7,488 nucleotides of DNA from contig CAKPPL010000052.1 in the NCBI GenBank assembly GCA_934177555.1, positions 1-7,488 on the forward strand. The letters are read 5' to 3'. Of this stretch, positions 1 through 5,852 are shown piece by piece; the stretch's first letter is position 1, and each line of letters opens with the position of its first letter. The DNA comes from an uncultured Clostridia bacterium (GTDB lineage Bacteria; Bacillota; Clostridia; TANB77; CAG-508). A program made the translations under genes and the position numbers. The notes below the pieces were generated by a model. The model had not been told where the DNA came from. It searched no databases and saw nothing but the letters and a program-made list of their open reading frames with translations.

Positions 1-36
1 AGGTTTCTATCCTTTATCTTATAATTTTCGTCTTTT

Positions 37-65
37 ATTGTATCACATTATTTCATATTTGTGTA
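37..65 (-). promoter_or_regulatory. Possible extended -10 promoter reading out of the window
   Basis: On the minus strand a TACACA -35-like hexamer (60-65) lies 17 nt from TACAAT (37-42), which is preceded by TG plus one base, an extended -10. An AAAGGA ribosome-binding-like sequence follows on the same strand near bases 10-15, so a minus-strand gene probably starts just beyond base 1. No convincing terminator separates the upstream permease gene from this point, so readthrough is also possible. The region is AT-rich and the -35 is only 4 of 6, so chance matches are a concern. Confidence 0.35.
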
Positions 66-73
66 GTATTTTT

Positions 74-1300
74 TTAATTTTTAGCTTTATACAACTTAAA
101 AATATCTTTAAAACTCATTTTTGTTCCATAATTCAAAATTGCATTAGAATAAATTTTAATAGCAATATGTGCAATTATTAAAATAGTTATTACTAAAATT
201 AATATTGAAGCAATTACATCTGTTATTTTTGCTAATCCCATCATAACTCTAAAAGGCATACAAAATGGTGATGAAATTGGACATAATGAAGCAAAAACAT
301 TTAATTCACTTGTAGGATTCATCATTGTAAAATATGATAAATAAAATCCTATAACAGATAATATTGCTACTGGTGAGTTAGCAGATTGAATATCTTCTGG
401 CTTTCCTACCATTGAACCTGTTAAAGCATATAATAATGCAAATGCAAAATATCCTAATATAAAATATATAATAGTTATAATTCCTAAATATGGTGTTATA
501 TTTGAAACATCTAATAATGAATTAATAATCTCTGGATCTAAAAAGCATTTTGCACTAATTATTGCTGTTGATATTACTAATATCATTTGTATTAATCCAA
601 TTATTCCTATTCCAATTGTTTTTCCTAGTACTATTGTTCTAGGACTTGTTGAAGTAACTAATGTTTCCATTATTTTTGAGGTTTTTTCTGTAGTGATGGA
701 ACTTGAAACTTGATATGCACAAAAATATATTGCATAAAATAAAAAGATTGATAATATCATCATTGTAAATACATTTCCACTTGCTTTTTCTTCATTTGTT
801 TGTTCTAAGTCAAATTCAAAATTAGGTGTTATAGATTTTAATTGATTTTCTGTTAATCCTAATTTACTTATTTGTAAATTTGTATATATTGAATTAATTG
901 CATTTACAATATCTTCTGGAACACTTTCCATCATATTAATATTTTTAACTAAATATTTAATTTTAATATTTTGTTCAGTAGGTTCTATTATAATTGCTGA
1001 TTCAATTTTTTCATTTTCAATATTATCTTTTACTTTATTGTAGTCTACTGTATTGTCTATTTGAATTTCATATCCTAAGTCTAATTCTTTTAACATTTCT
1101 AATGAACCTTCAAAAATATTTTGATTATCTACTACTAATAGTTTTTCGTCTGTATTATCATTATTCAATTTTTTTAATATATTTGGAACATTAAATCCTA
1201 TAACAATTAAAATTAAAATTATTAATGTAGATATTATAAAAGATTTTCTTTTTATCATATCCTTCATTGTGAATTTCATTACTGTAATTAAATCTTTCAT
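74..1300 (-). CDS. ABC-2 type exporter permease (NatB/YhaP-like)
   Basis: Membrane subunit of an ABC exporter, 408 residues, in the ABC2_membrane_3 / NatB-YhaP group. One membrane helix near residues 21-41 is followed by a long extracytoplasmic domain (about 42-175) and five further hydrophobic segments near 177-198, 229-251, 271-295, 310-328 and 362-381. The cytoplasmic loop after the second helix has EKTSKIMETL, and the late loop has CPISSPFCMPFR; both are typical of NatB-like permeases. The substrate is unknown; family members export sodium, or are linked to antibiotic and peptide stress. A GTG at 1309 would overlap the ATPase gene but its Shine-Dalgarno spacing is too short. The ATG at 1300 has AGGTGA 5 nt upstream and follows the ATPase stop after one base, so I chose it. 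It is translationally coupled to the ATPase. Confidence 0.88.
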   Translation of the reverse strand: MKDLITVMKFTMKDMIKRKSFIISTLIILILIVIGFNVPNILKKLNNDNTDEKLLVVDNQNIFEGSLEMLKELDLGYEIQIDNTVDYNKVKDNIENEKIESAIIIEPTEQNIKIKYLVKNINMMESVPEDIVNAINSIYTNLQISKLGLTENQLKSITPNFEFDLEQTNEEKASGNVFTMMILSIFLFYAIYFCAYQVSSSITTEKTSKIMETLVTSTSPRTIVLGKTIGIGIIGLIQMILVISTAIISAKCFLDPEIINSLLDVSNITPYLGIITIIYFILGYFAFALLYALTGSMVGKPEDIQSANSPVAILSVIGFYLSYFTMMNPTSELNVFASLCPISSPFCMPFRVMMGLAKITDVIASILILVITILIIAHIAIKIYSNAILNYGTKMSFKDIFKLYKAKN

Positions 1301-1301
1301 A

Positions 1302-2192
1302 CTACTCACCTACCTTTTCTATAAATATATCATTTAATGTTGGTTTCTTTATTTCAAATTTATTGATAATTACTCCACTTTTTACTAATTCTTTTAGAAG
1401 GTCGTGAGCTATTTTTTCATTTTCTATTTTTACTATATATTCATTATTGATTTCATTTTCTTTTTGTAAATTGAATTTTTGTATATATTCATCTATATTT
1501 TGATTTACATCAATTTCTAATTTGTTAGCTGGATATGTATTTTTTATTTCTTTTAAATTTCCTTGCAAAACAGTTTTTCCTTTATTTAAAATTAAAATAT
1601 CACTGCAAAATTCTTCTATTGTTGACATTTGATGAGCTGACATTATTATATATTTTCCATTTGTAACTAAATCTATTATAATATTTTTTATTATTTCTGT
1701 GTTTACTGGATCTAATCCACTAAATGGTTCATCTAAAACTATTAATTCTGGATTATGTATAATTGCTGTCATAAACTGAATTTTTTGTTGATTTCCTTTT
1801 GATAATTTTTCAGCTGGCATTTGTAAGTATTCTTCTACTTTTAAAACTTTTGCCCATTTATTTATTGAATCTATAGCTTCTTGTTTCTTCATTCCCTTTA
1901 ATTCAGCAAAATACATTAATTGATCAATTATTTTTGTTTTTGGATATACTCCTCTTTCTTCTGGTAGATATCCAAAATTTACATTTTTTCTTTCTACTGC
2001 ATTTCCTTTCCAAGTTATTTCTCCACTGTCTTTTTTTATTATTCCTAATAACATTCTTATTGTTGTTGTCTTTCCTGCACCATTTGTCCCTAATAATCCA
2101 TAAACACTAGGTTTATCTATTGTTAATGAAATATTATCAACAGCTTTTTTGTCTGAGAATGTTTTGGAAACATTTTTCAATACTAAACTCAT
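1302..2192 (-). CDS. ABC exporter ATP-binding protein (NatA/YhaQ-like)
   Basis: Cytoplasmic ATPase of 296 residues that powers the permease encoded directly downstream. It shows Walker A GTNGAGKT (35-42), a YLPEERGVYP segment (75-84) in the Q-loop position where Glu replaces the usual Gln, the signature LSKGNQQK (130-137), Walker B LIVLDEP (150-156) and the switch His187. The Glu Q-loop and the LSKGN signature are characteristic of the YhaQ/NatA branch (COG4152). Residues after about 215 form the DUF4162-type C-terminal domain ending in PTLNDIFIEKVGE. The ATG at 2192 is preceded by AAGGGGGA at good spacing. The gene lies 18 nt downstream of tcdA and is probably co-transcribed with it; the permease ribosome binding site is inside its last codons. 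Family assignment is firm, the exported substrate is not known. Confidence 0.92.
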   Translation of the reverse strand: MSLVLKNVSKTFSDKKAVDNISLTIDKPSVYGLLGTNGAGKTTTIRMLLGIIKKDSGEITWKGNAVERKNVNFGYLPEERGVYPKTKIIDQLMYFAELKGMKKQEAIDSINKWAKVLKVEEYLQMPAEKLSKGNQQKIQFMTAIIHNPELIVLDEPFSGLDPVNTEIIKNIIIDLVTNGKYIIMSAHQMSTIEEFCSDILILNKGKTVLQGNLKEIKNTYPANKLEIDVNQNIDEYIQKFNLQKENEINNEYIVKIENEKIAHDLLKELVKSGVIINKFEIKKPTLNDIFIEKVGE

Positions 2193-2210
2193 AATTTTCC
2201 CCCTTTTATT

Positions 2211-2969
2211 TTATTCTTTTGATAAAATATCTCTTATTACTTCTCCTGATATCATTAATCCTGCAACTGGTGGAACAAATGATATACTTCCTGGAACCTG
2301 ATTTCTTATACTACATTTTCTTTTTGTTCCAGGTGGACAAATGCAATTATTTTTACAACTATTATTTTGAGTTTCTTCTGGTTTTATAGGCTCTTCTTTA
2401 GAATATAATACTTTTAATTTTTTTATTTCTCTCTTTTTTAGCTCTTTTCTCATTACTTTAGCTAATGGACATATACTTGTTTTATAAATATCTGTTATTT
2501 CAAATTGACTTGGATCAAGTTTGTTTCCTGCTCCCATTGATGATATTATTGGTATTCCCATCTTTTCACAATTAAGTACTAATTCAATTTTAGCTGTAAC
2601 AGTATCTATACTGTCTATGACATAATCTATATTTTCATCTAAAATCTTCTCTTTAGAATCTGGCATATAAAATTCCTTGTATGTTTCTACTTTTGCATTT
2701 GGATTTATATCTAAAATTCGTTCTTTCATTACATCAACTTTATATTGTCCTATTGTTTTTCTTGTTGCTATAATTTGTCTATTTAAATTGGTTAAACATA
2801 TTTTATCATCATCAACTAATATAAAATTTTCTACACCTGCTCTTACTAATCCTTCTACAGCAAAAGAACCTACTCCTCCTATTCCAAAAATTGCAACTCT
2901 TGCTTTTTGTAATTTTTCTAATCCACTTTTTCCTATTAATAATTCTGTTCTTGAAAATTGATTTAACAT
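2211..2969 (-). CDS. tcdA: tRNA threonylcarbamoyladenosine dehydratase TcdA
   Basis: E1/ThiF-fold enzyme, 252 residues, that uses ATP to cyclise N6-threonylcarbamoyladenosine (t6A37) to ct6A37 in tRNAs reading ANN codons. It has the nucleotide-binding GIGGVGS (29-35), the acidic DDD at 53-55, NLNRQ (61-65), a VIDSID segment (117-122), the TcdA-type CPLAKVMRKELKKR (167-180) and a C-terminal VPGSISFVPPVAGL block. A short insertion just before that block carries Cys205, Cys209, Cys211 and Cys219 around CPPGTKRKC, which could bind a metal or form a redox pair; I recall similar clusters in clostridial homologues. The frame is open upstream to 3023, but that extension would run through the predicted promoter and has no ribosome binding site. 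The ATG at 2969 has AAAAGGAGA 7 nt upstream. First gene of the operon with the ABC exporter; a functional link is not evident. Confidence 0.92.
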   Translation of the reverse strand: MLNQFSRTELLIGKSGLEKLQKARVAIFGIGGVGSFAVEGLVRAGVENFILVDDDKICLTNLNRQIIATRKTIGQYKVDVMKERILDINPNAKVETYKEFYMPDSKEKILDENIDYVIDSIDTVTAKIELVLNCEKMGIPIISSMGAGNKLDPSQFEITDIYKTSICPLAKVMRKELKKREIKKLKVLYSKEEPIKPEETQNNSCKNNCICPPGTKRKCSIRNQVPGSISFVPPVAGLMISGEVIRDILSKE

Positions 2970-2993
2970 TTGAATTTCTCCTTTTCTCTTAAT

Positions 2994-3023
2994 ATAATAC
3001 CACTTCAAAGTACGCATATGCAA
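2994..3023 (-). promoter_or_regulatory. Predicted sigma-A promoter of the tcdA-ABC operon
   Basis: On the minus strand TTGCAT (3018-3023) is separated by 18 nt from TATTAT (2994-2999), with TG plus one base directly before the -10. Transcription would start near 2987, only a few bases before the AAAAGGAGA ribosome binding site at 2977-2985. This supports the tcdA start at 2969 rather than a longer protein. Confidence 0.55.
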
Positions 3024-3051
3024 TAGTTTTAACGTTTTTTATTTTGTTGTA

Positions 3052-3078
3052 ACACTTTTTCTAGAATTCCATATTATA
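3052..3078 (+). promoter_or_regulatory. Possible sigma-K-type sporulation promoter for the Cys-rich microprotein
   Basis: AC at 3052-3053, a 16-nt spacer, then CATATTATA at 3070-3078 matches the sigma-K pattern AC-N16/17-CATAnnnTA known from Bacillus. A competing sigma-A reading (TTGTAA near 3048 with a poor -10) has bad spacing or only 4 of 6 matches. The AT-rich background makes chance matches fairly likely, so this is suggestive only. Confidence 0.35.
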
Positions 3079-3139
3079 TATTATCAAAAGAAAAATTCAA
3101 AACTTTTTCTTAAGATGTAATTTGAAAGGGGGGTTTTAT

Positions 3140-3259
3140 ATGCCAGAAAATAGAGGATGTGGATGTGGTTTCGGTTTCGGTGATGACTGCTGCTGGATAA
3201 TCATTCTTATACTTTTAATTTGTTGTTGTTGTGGTGGCAACAGAGGAGGATGTTGCTAA
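3140..3259 (+). CDS. 39-residue Cys/Gly-rich membrane microprotein
   Basis: The reading frame from ATG 3140 to TAA 3259 encodes 39 residues with ten Cys and nine Gly. A Gly/Cys N-terminus (GCGCGFGFG at 6-14) and DDCCW (15-19) lead into a hydrophobic run (IIILILLI, 20-27), then four consecutive Cys (28-31), and the chain ends GGNRGGCC. The hydrophobic run is short for a full membrane span, but with the flanking Trp and Cys it could insert in a membrane. AAAGGGGGG (3125-3133) gives an excellent ribosome binding site 6 nt before the ATG, and a hairpin terminator follows the stop, so this is very likely a real monocistronic gene. Small Cys-rich proteins of this look occur in spore-forming Clostridia, some labelled high-cysteine or chorion-class, mostly without known function. 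The sporulation-like promoter upstream suggests a spore-coat or forespore-envelope role; this is inference. Confidence 0.75.
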   Translation: MPENRGCGCGFGFGDDCCWIIILILLICCCCGGNRGGCC

Positions 3260-3273
3260 TCCTTTAGACATAT

Positions 3274-3302
3274 AAGAAGACTCCCTTTTTGAGAGTCTTC
3301 TT
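3274..3302 (+). terminator. Hairpin terminator after the Cys-rich microprotein
   Basis: AAGAAGACTC (3274-3283) pairs perfectly with GAGTCTTCTT (3293-3302) around a 9-nt loop. The following tract (TGTTACT) is poor in T, so the hairpin fits an intrinsic terminator of moderate strength. It sits 15 nt after the stop codon. Confidence 0.7.
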
Positions 3303-3304
3303 TG

Positions 3305-3336
3305 TTACTAAAAAATTATATTCATTTTTTTAGTAA
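3305..3336. repeat. 11-bp AT-rich inverted repeat upstream of tRNA-Trp
   Basis: TTACTAAAAAA (3305-3315) is the exact reverse complement of TTTTTTAGTAA (3326-3336), with a 10-nt loop. It begins 2 nt after the preceding terminator stem and ends 6 nt before the -35 of the tRNA promoter. It may be a second termination hairpin or an upstream promoter element. Confidence 0.5.
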
Positions 3337-3342
3337 AATCAC

Positions 3343-3371
3343 TTGTAAAATTTTTTATTATATGTTAATAT
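3343..3371 (+). promoter_or_regulatory. Predicted extended -10 promoter of tRNA-Trp
   Basis: TTGTAA (3343-3348), a 17-nt spacer and TAATAT (3366-3371), with TG plus one base immediately before the -10. Start of transcription would be near 3378, about 11 nt before the mature tRNA 5' end. Confidence 0.6.
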
Positions 3372-3388
3372 ATTAAAGTAATTGTTTT

Positions 3389-3463
3389 AGGGGTATGGTG
3401 TTAGTGGTAGCATGTCGGTCTCCAAAACCGCTGGGCTGAGTTCGAGTCTTAGTACCCCTGCCA
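3389..3463 (+). tRNA. trnW: tRNA-Trp (anticodon CCA)
   Basis: A complete cloverleaf of 75 nt with encoded CCA. The acceptor AGGGGTA (3389-3395) pairs with TACCCCT, the D-loop has the GG pair in TAGTGGTA, the anticodon loop CTCCAAA places CCA at 3422-3424, and the T-stem CTGAG/CTTAG encloses TTCGAGT. The A1-U72 first pair and discriminator G73 agree with bacterial tRNA-Trp identity. The first pair of the anticodon stem (position 27-43) is a U-C mismatch and the variable loop is 4 nt, both slightly unusual. It has its own promoter and terminator, so it is transcribed alone. Confidence 0.95.
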
Positions 3464-3496
3464 AAAGAGTTTAGTAATTTCACTAAACTCTTTTTT
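3463..3496 (+). terminator. Intrinsic terminator of tRNA-Trp
   Basis: GAGTTTAGT (3467-3475) pairs with ACTAAACTC (3482-3490) around a 6-nt loop and is followed by six T residues (3491-3496); upstream A residues extend the pairing with the T tract. It begins directly after the tRNA CCA end. Confidence 0.88.
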
Positions 3497-3530
3497 ATAT
3501 AATAGCAAAGTTCTACTTTCCTATTATATA
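3496..3530. repeat. Imperfect hairpin between tRNA terminator and M23 gene
   Basis: TATATAATAG (3496-3505) and CTATTATATA (3521-3530) are exact reverse complements. Inside them AAAG and CTTT also pair after one C-C mismatch, leaving a 5-nt loop. The left arm contains a perfect TATAAT (3498-3503) but no -35 is found at normal spacing. It could be a regulatory stem in front of the M23 gene or part of its promoter region. Confidence 0.45.
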
Positions 3531-3553
3531 AAAGCTACAATCACTAGCATATT

Positions 3554-3558
3554 GGAGG
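3554..3558 (+). promoter_or_regulatory. Ribosome binding site that points to an ATT start codon
   Basis: GGAGG lies 7 nt before the ATT at 3566 and no conventional start codon in any frame is suitably placed with an open frame behind it. In the peptidase frame the nearest upstream stop is TAG at 3545, so initiation must occur between 3548 and the signal sequence. Confidence 0.75.
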
Positions 3559-3565
3559 TGTTTTT

Positions 3566-4138
3566 ATTTCAAAACCTATAATTAAACTAATCTTTTTTTC
3601 TATTTTAATATGTGTTTTTTTCATCCCTTTTATATCAAATAGTTCTATTTCATCAAATCAAAGACCTGAAATAATATATTATGGATCTTCAAATTTTGCA
3701 TGGCCAATCCCAGGTCATACTGTTATTTCATCATATTTTGGTAAAAGAACTGCTCCAACAAGTGGGGCTTCAACATATCATAAAGGTGTTGATATTCCTG
3801 CTCCTGAAGGCACACAATTAATTGCAACATGTAATGGTCAAATTACATTTATTGGCTTTTTAGGTGGTGGTGGATATACAATAACTTTAACAAATTCTGA
3901 TGGTCTTAAAATCTCATATTGCCATGTATCTCCAAACTATTTAGTTTCAAATGGAGATAATATTATTCAAGGTCAAATAATTGGTAATGTTGGCCCTAAA
4001 TATATAGCTAACATTCCAGGAAATAAATATACTGATTCTTCTGGACGTCAAACCAATGGAGCCACAACTGGATGTCATTTACATATAGGTTTTAGATTAA
4101 ATGATATTTATTTAAATCCTTTAGATTATTTACAATAA
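3566..4138 (+). CDS. Secreted M23 (LytM-type) metallopeptidase with ATT start
   Basis: A 190-residue zinc endopeptidase of the M23 family, which cleaves peptide cross-links in peptidoglycan outside the membrane. Residues 2-23 form a signal sequence or membrane anchor: Lys3 and Lys7, then a hydrophobic core (LIFFSILICVFFIPFI), without a clear AXA cleavage site. The catalytic domain starts near WPIPG (46-50). It has YHKGVD with the metal ligands His72 and Asp76, a conserved His120 in YCHVS, and HLH with His171 and His173, so all expected zinc and catalytic residues are present; GGGGY (100-104) fits the family core. The frame has no ATG, GTG or TTG anywhere. ATT at 3566 has ideal GGAGG spacing and begins exactly at the signal sequence, so it is either a genuine AUU start or an ATG altered by mutation or sequencing error. 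The gene lies 41 nt upstream of rqcH on the same strand. Confidence 0.85.
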   Translation: MSKPIIKLIFFSILICVFFIPFISNSSISSNQRPEIIYYGSSNFAWPIPGHTVISSYFGKRTAPTSGASTYHKGVDIPAPEGTQLIATCNGQITFIGFLGGGGYTITLTNSDGLKISYCHVSPNYLVSNGDNIIQGQIIGNVGPKYIANIPGNKYTDSSGRQTNGATTGCHLHIGFRLNDIYLNPLDYLQ

Positions 4139-4157
4139 TTCATTTTTGTGTTAATAT
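4129..4157 (+). promoter_or_regulatory. Predicted extended -10 promoter of rqcH
   Basis: TTTACA (4129-4134), a 17-nt spacer and TAATAT (4152-4157), with TG plus one base just before the -10. The -35 overlaps the last codons of the M23 gene. The start point near 4164 would give a very short leader in front of AGGAG at 4167-4171. Confidence 0.5.
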
Positions 4158-4179
4158 ATTGTACTTAGGAGATGATTTT

Positions 4180-5847
4180 ATGGCTTTTGACGGAATCGTT
4201 ACAAAATCAATTATTAATGAATTACAATATCTTATTGGTAGTAAAATAGATAAAATTTATGAGCCAAATAAAAATACTATTATTTTAGGCTTATATCATC
4301 AAGGAAAAAATTTTGCATTAAATATATGTATTGATGCACATAATTGTAGAATTAATTTAACAACTCATCCAAAACCTAATCCTCTAGTAGCTCCCAATTT
4401 TTGCATGCTACTTAGAAAACATTTATTAGGTGGTAAAATATCTAATATTTCAATGACTGGATTAGAAAGAGTTGTTAGAATTGATATTGAAACAATTAAT
4501 GAATTTAATGAAATCGAATTAAAAACATTAATAATAGAACTAATGGGCAAACATAGTAACATTATTTTAATTAATAATAAAAATATTATAATAGACTCAA
4601 TGAGACATATTAGTATAAATAATCATTCATATAGAGATATCTCACCTTCTTTTAAATATGTATTTCCTGAATCAAATAAAATCGATTTTACAAAATTAAA
4701 AAATTTTGATGAATTTTATTCAAATTTAGTTGAACCAGAAACAAATTTGTCAAAATCAATTTCTAATGCATATACTGGTTTCAGTTTATCTTTTGTAAAA
4801 TCTTGTATTAATGAATGTGAAAACAATATAAATTTAATTTATAATTATATTTGTGATATTATAAATAATCCTGATATGTTATCTTTTAAAAAAATTAATG
4901 AAAATGATTACTCTCTAATATTATCACCCTCTAATGATAACTTTTCTTTAAACTTTTTTATTGATGATTTTTATTATGAAAGAGAAACTAAAGAAACTTT
5001 TGTAAATTATAAAAATAATATTTTTAAAATAATTTCAGATATTTCAAAAAAATATAATAATCGTTTAATAAGTATTAATAAAAAATTGGATGAATGTGCT
5101 AATATGGATCAATATAGATTATATGGTGAACTTATAACTGCAAATCTATATAAATTAACTAATACTCATACAAATTTTATTGAATTAGAAAATTATTATG
5201 ATAATAATAATCTTATAAAAATACCATTAGATATACGCTACTCTCCAAATATCAATGCTAAACATTATTTTAAAAAATATTCTAAATTAAAAAATGCTCT
5301 TACAATTGTTTCTAAACAAAAGACTGAAACTGAATTAGAATTAAATTATATTGACAGTGTTATTTACGAATTAGATAATTGTACTTGTTTAGAAGATATT
5401 CAAGAGATATATGAAGAAATTAAAGAGAATGTAATATTTAAGCCAAAATTTAAAAATAAGAAAAAAGAAAAAACTCAGAAAAAAAAGGAAAAACAAATTT
5501 TTAATCCATTAAAATTTGAAATAAATGGTTTTCAAATTTTTGTTGGTAGAAATAATAAAGAAAATGACTGGCTTACAACTTCTTTTGCTAATAAAAATGA
5601 TATTTGGTTTCACACAAAAGATATTCACGGAAGTCATGTTATTTTAAAAAATACTCAACCTATAACTGACGAAATTTTAATTAAATGTGCAAAATTAGCA
5701 GCAAAATATAGTAAAGCATATGATTCATCTAATGTCCCTGTTGATTACTGTTTTGTACAATTTGTAAAAAAACCTAATGGTGCAAAACCTGGAATGGTAA
5801 TCTTTACAAATAATAAAACATTGAATGTTAATCCATTGGAGGATTAA
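4180..5847 (+). CDS. rqcH: Ribosome quality control protein RqcH (NFACT family)
   Basis: RqcH (Rqc2/NEMF homologue, YloA in Bacillus, once called a fibronectin-binding protein) binds stalled 50S subunits carrying peptidyl-tRNA and recruits tRNA-Ala to add C-terminal alanine tails that mark the nascent chain for degradation. The 555 residues match the family. The NFACT-N domain begins MAFDGIVTKSIINEL and contains LIIELMGKHSNIIL (117-130). A central helical/coiled-coil region spans about 280-420 with YGELITANLYKL (315-326), followed by a Lys-rich linker (423-438). The NFACT-R domain has DIWFHTKDIHGSHVIL (474-489) and the VQFVKKPNGAKPGMVIF stretch. At the position of the conserved Asp-Arg pair I see Glu96-Arg97. 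An in-frame TTG at 4159 lacks a ribosome binding site; ATG 4180 has AGGAG 8 nt upstream. The stop overlaps the convergent peroxiredoxin gene by 4 nt. Confidence 0.93.
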   Translation: MAFDGIVTKSIINELQYLIGSKIDKIYEPNKNTIILGLYHQGKNFALNICIDAHNCRINLTTHPKPNPLVAPNFCMLLRKHLLGGKISNISMTGLERVVRIDIETINEFNEIELKTLIIELMGKHSNIILINNKNIIIDSMRHISINNHSYRDISPSFKYVFPESNKIDFTKLKNFDEFYSNLVEPETNLSKSISNAYTGFSLSFVKSCINECENNINLIYNYICDIINNPDMLSFKKINENDYSLILSPSNDNFSLNFFIDDFYYERETKETFVNYKNNIFKIISDISKKYNNRLISINKKLDECANMDQYRLYGELITANLYKLTNTHTNFIELENYYDNNNLIKIPLDIRYSPNINAKHYFKKYSKLKNALTIVSKQKTETELELNYIDSVIYELDNCTCLEDIQEIYEEIKENVIFKPKFKNKKKEKTQKKKEKQIFNPLKFEINGFQIFVGRNNKENDWLTTSFANKNDIWFHTKDIHGSHVILKNTQPITDEILIKCAKLAAKYSKAYDSSNVPVDYCFVQFVKKPNGAKPGMVIFTNNKTLNVNPLED

Positions 5848-5852
5848 CATTC
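5823..5852. terminator. Bidirectional terminator inside the overlapping 3' ends of rqcH and prx
   Basis: GAATGTTAATCC (5823-5834) and GGATTAACATTC (5841-5852) form a perfect 12-bp stem with a 6-nt loop. Rightward it is followed by TTCTTTTGATTT; on the minus strand it is followed by AATGTTTTATT. Both stop codons lie in the right arm (TTAA, 5844-5847). Neither gene has another hairpin nearby, so this probably ends both transcripts, although the T tracts are interrupted. Confidence 0.7.

Noticed and set aside
994..1194. Plus-strand frame inside the permease gene
   Set aside because: Phe/Tyr/Leu-rich shadow of AT-rich coding sequence without ribosome binding site; the same applies to frames at 2677-2961, 4365-4562, 6179-6394 and 6675-6878.
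1301..1309. GTG start at 1309 for the permease
   Set aside because: Leaves only about 3 nt to the AAGG motif and overlaps the ATPase stop; ATG 1300 has proper AGGTGA spacing.
2970..3023. N-terminal extension of TcdA to 3023
   Set aside because: Runs through the predicted promoter, adds residues not typical of TcdA, and has no ribosome binding site; ATG 2969 has a strong one.
3389..3463. tRNA-Trp as an attachment site for a mobile element
   Set aside because: No integrase, no repeated tRNA 3' end in the window, and the composition change starts only near 6690.
4159..4179. TTG start at 4159 for RqcH
   Set aside because: Lies in the -10 region and before the AGGAG at 4167; the family N-terminus MAFDG begins at 4180.
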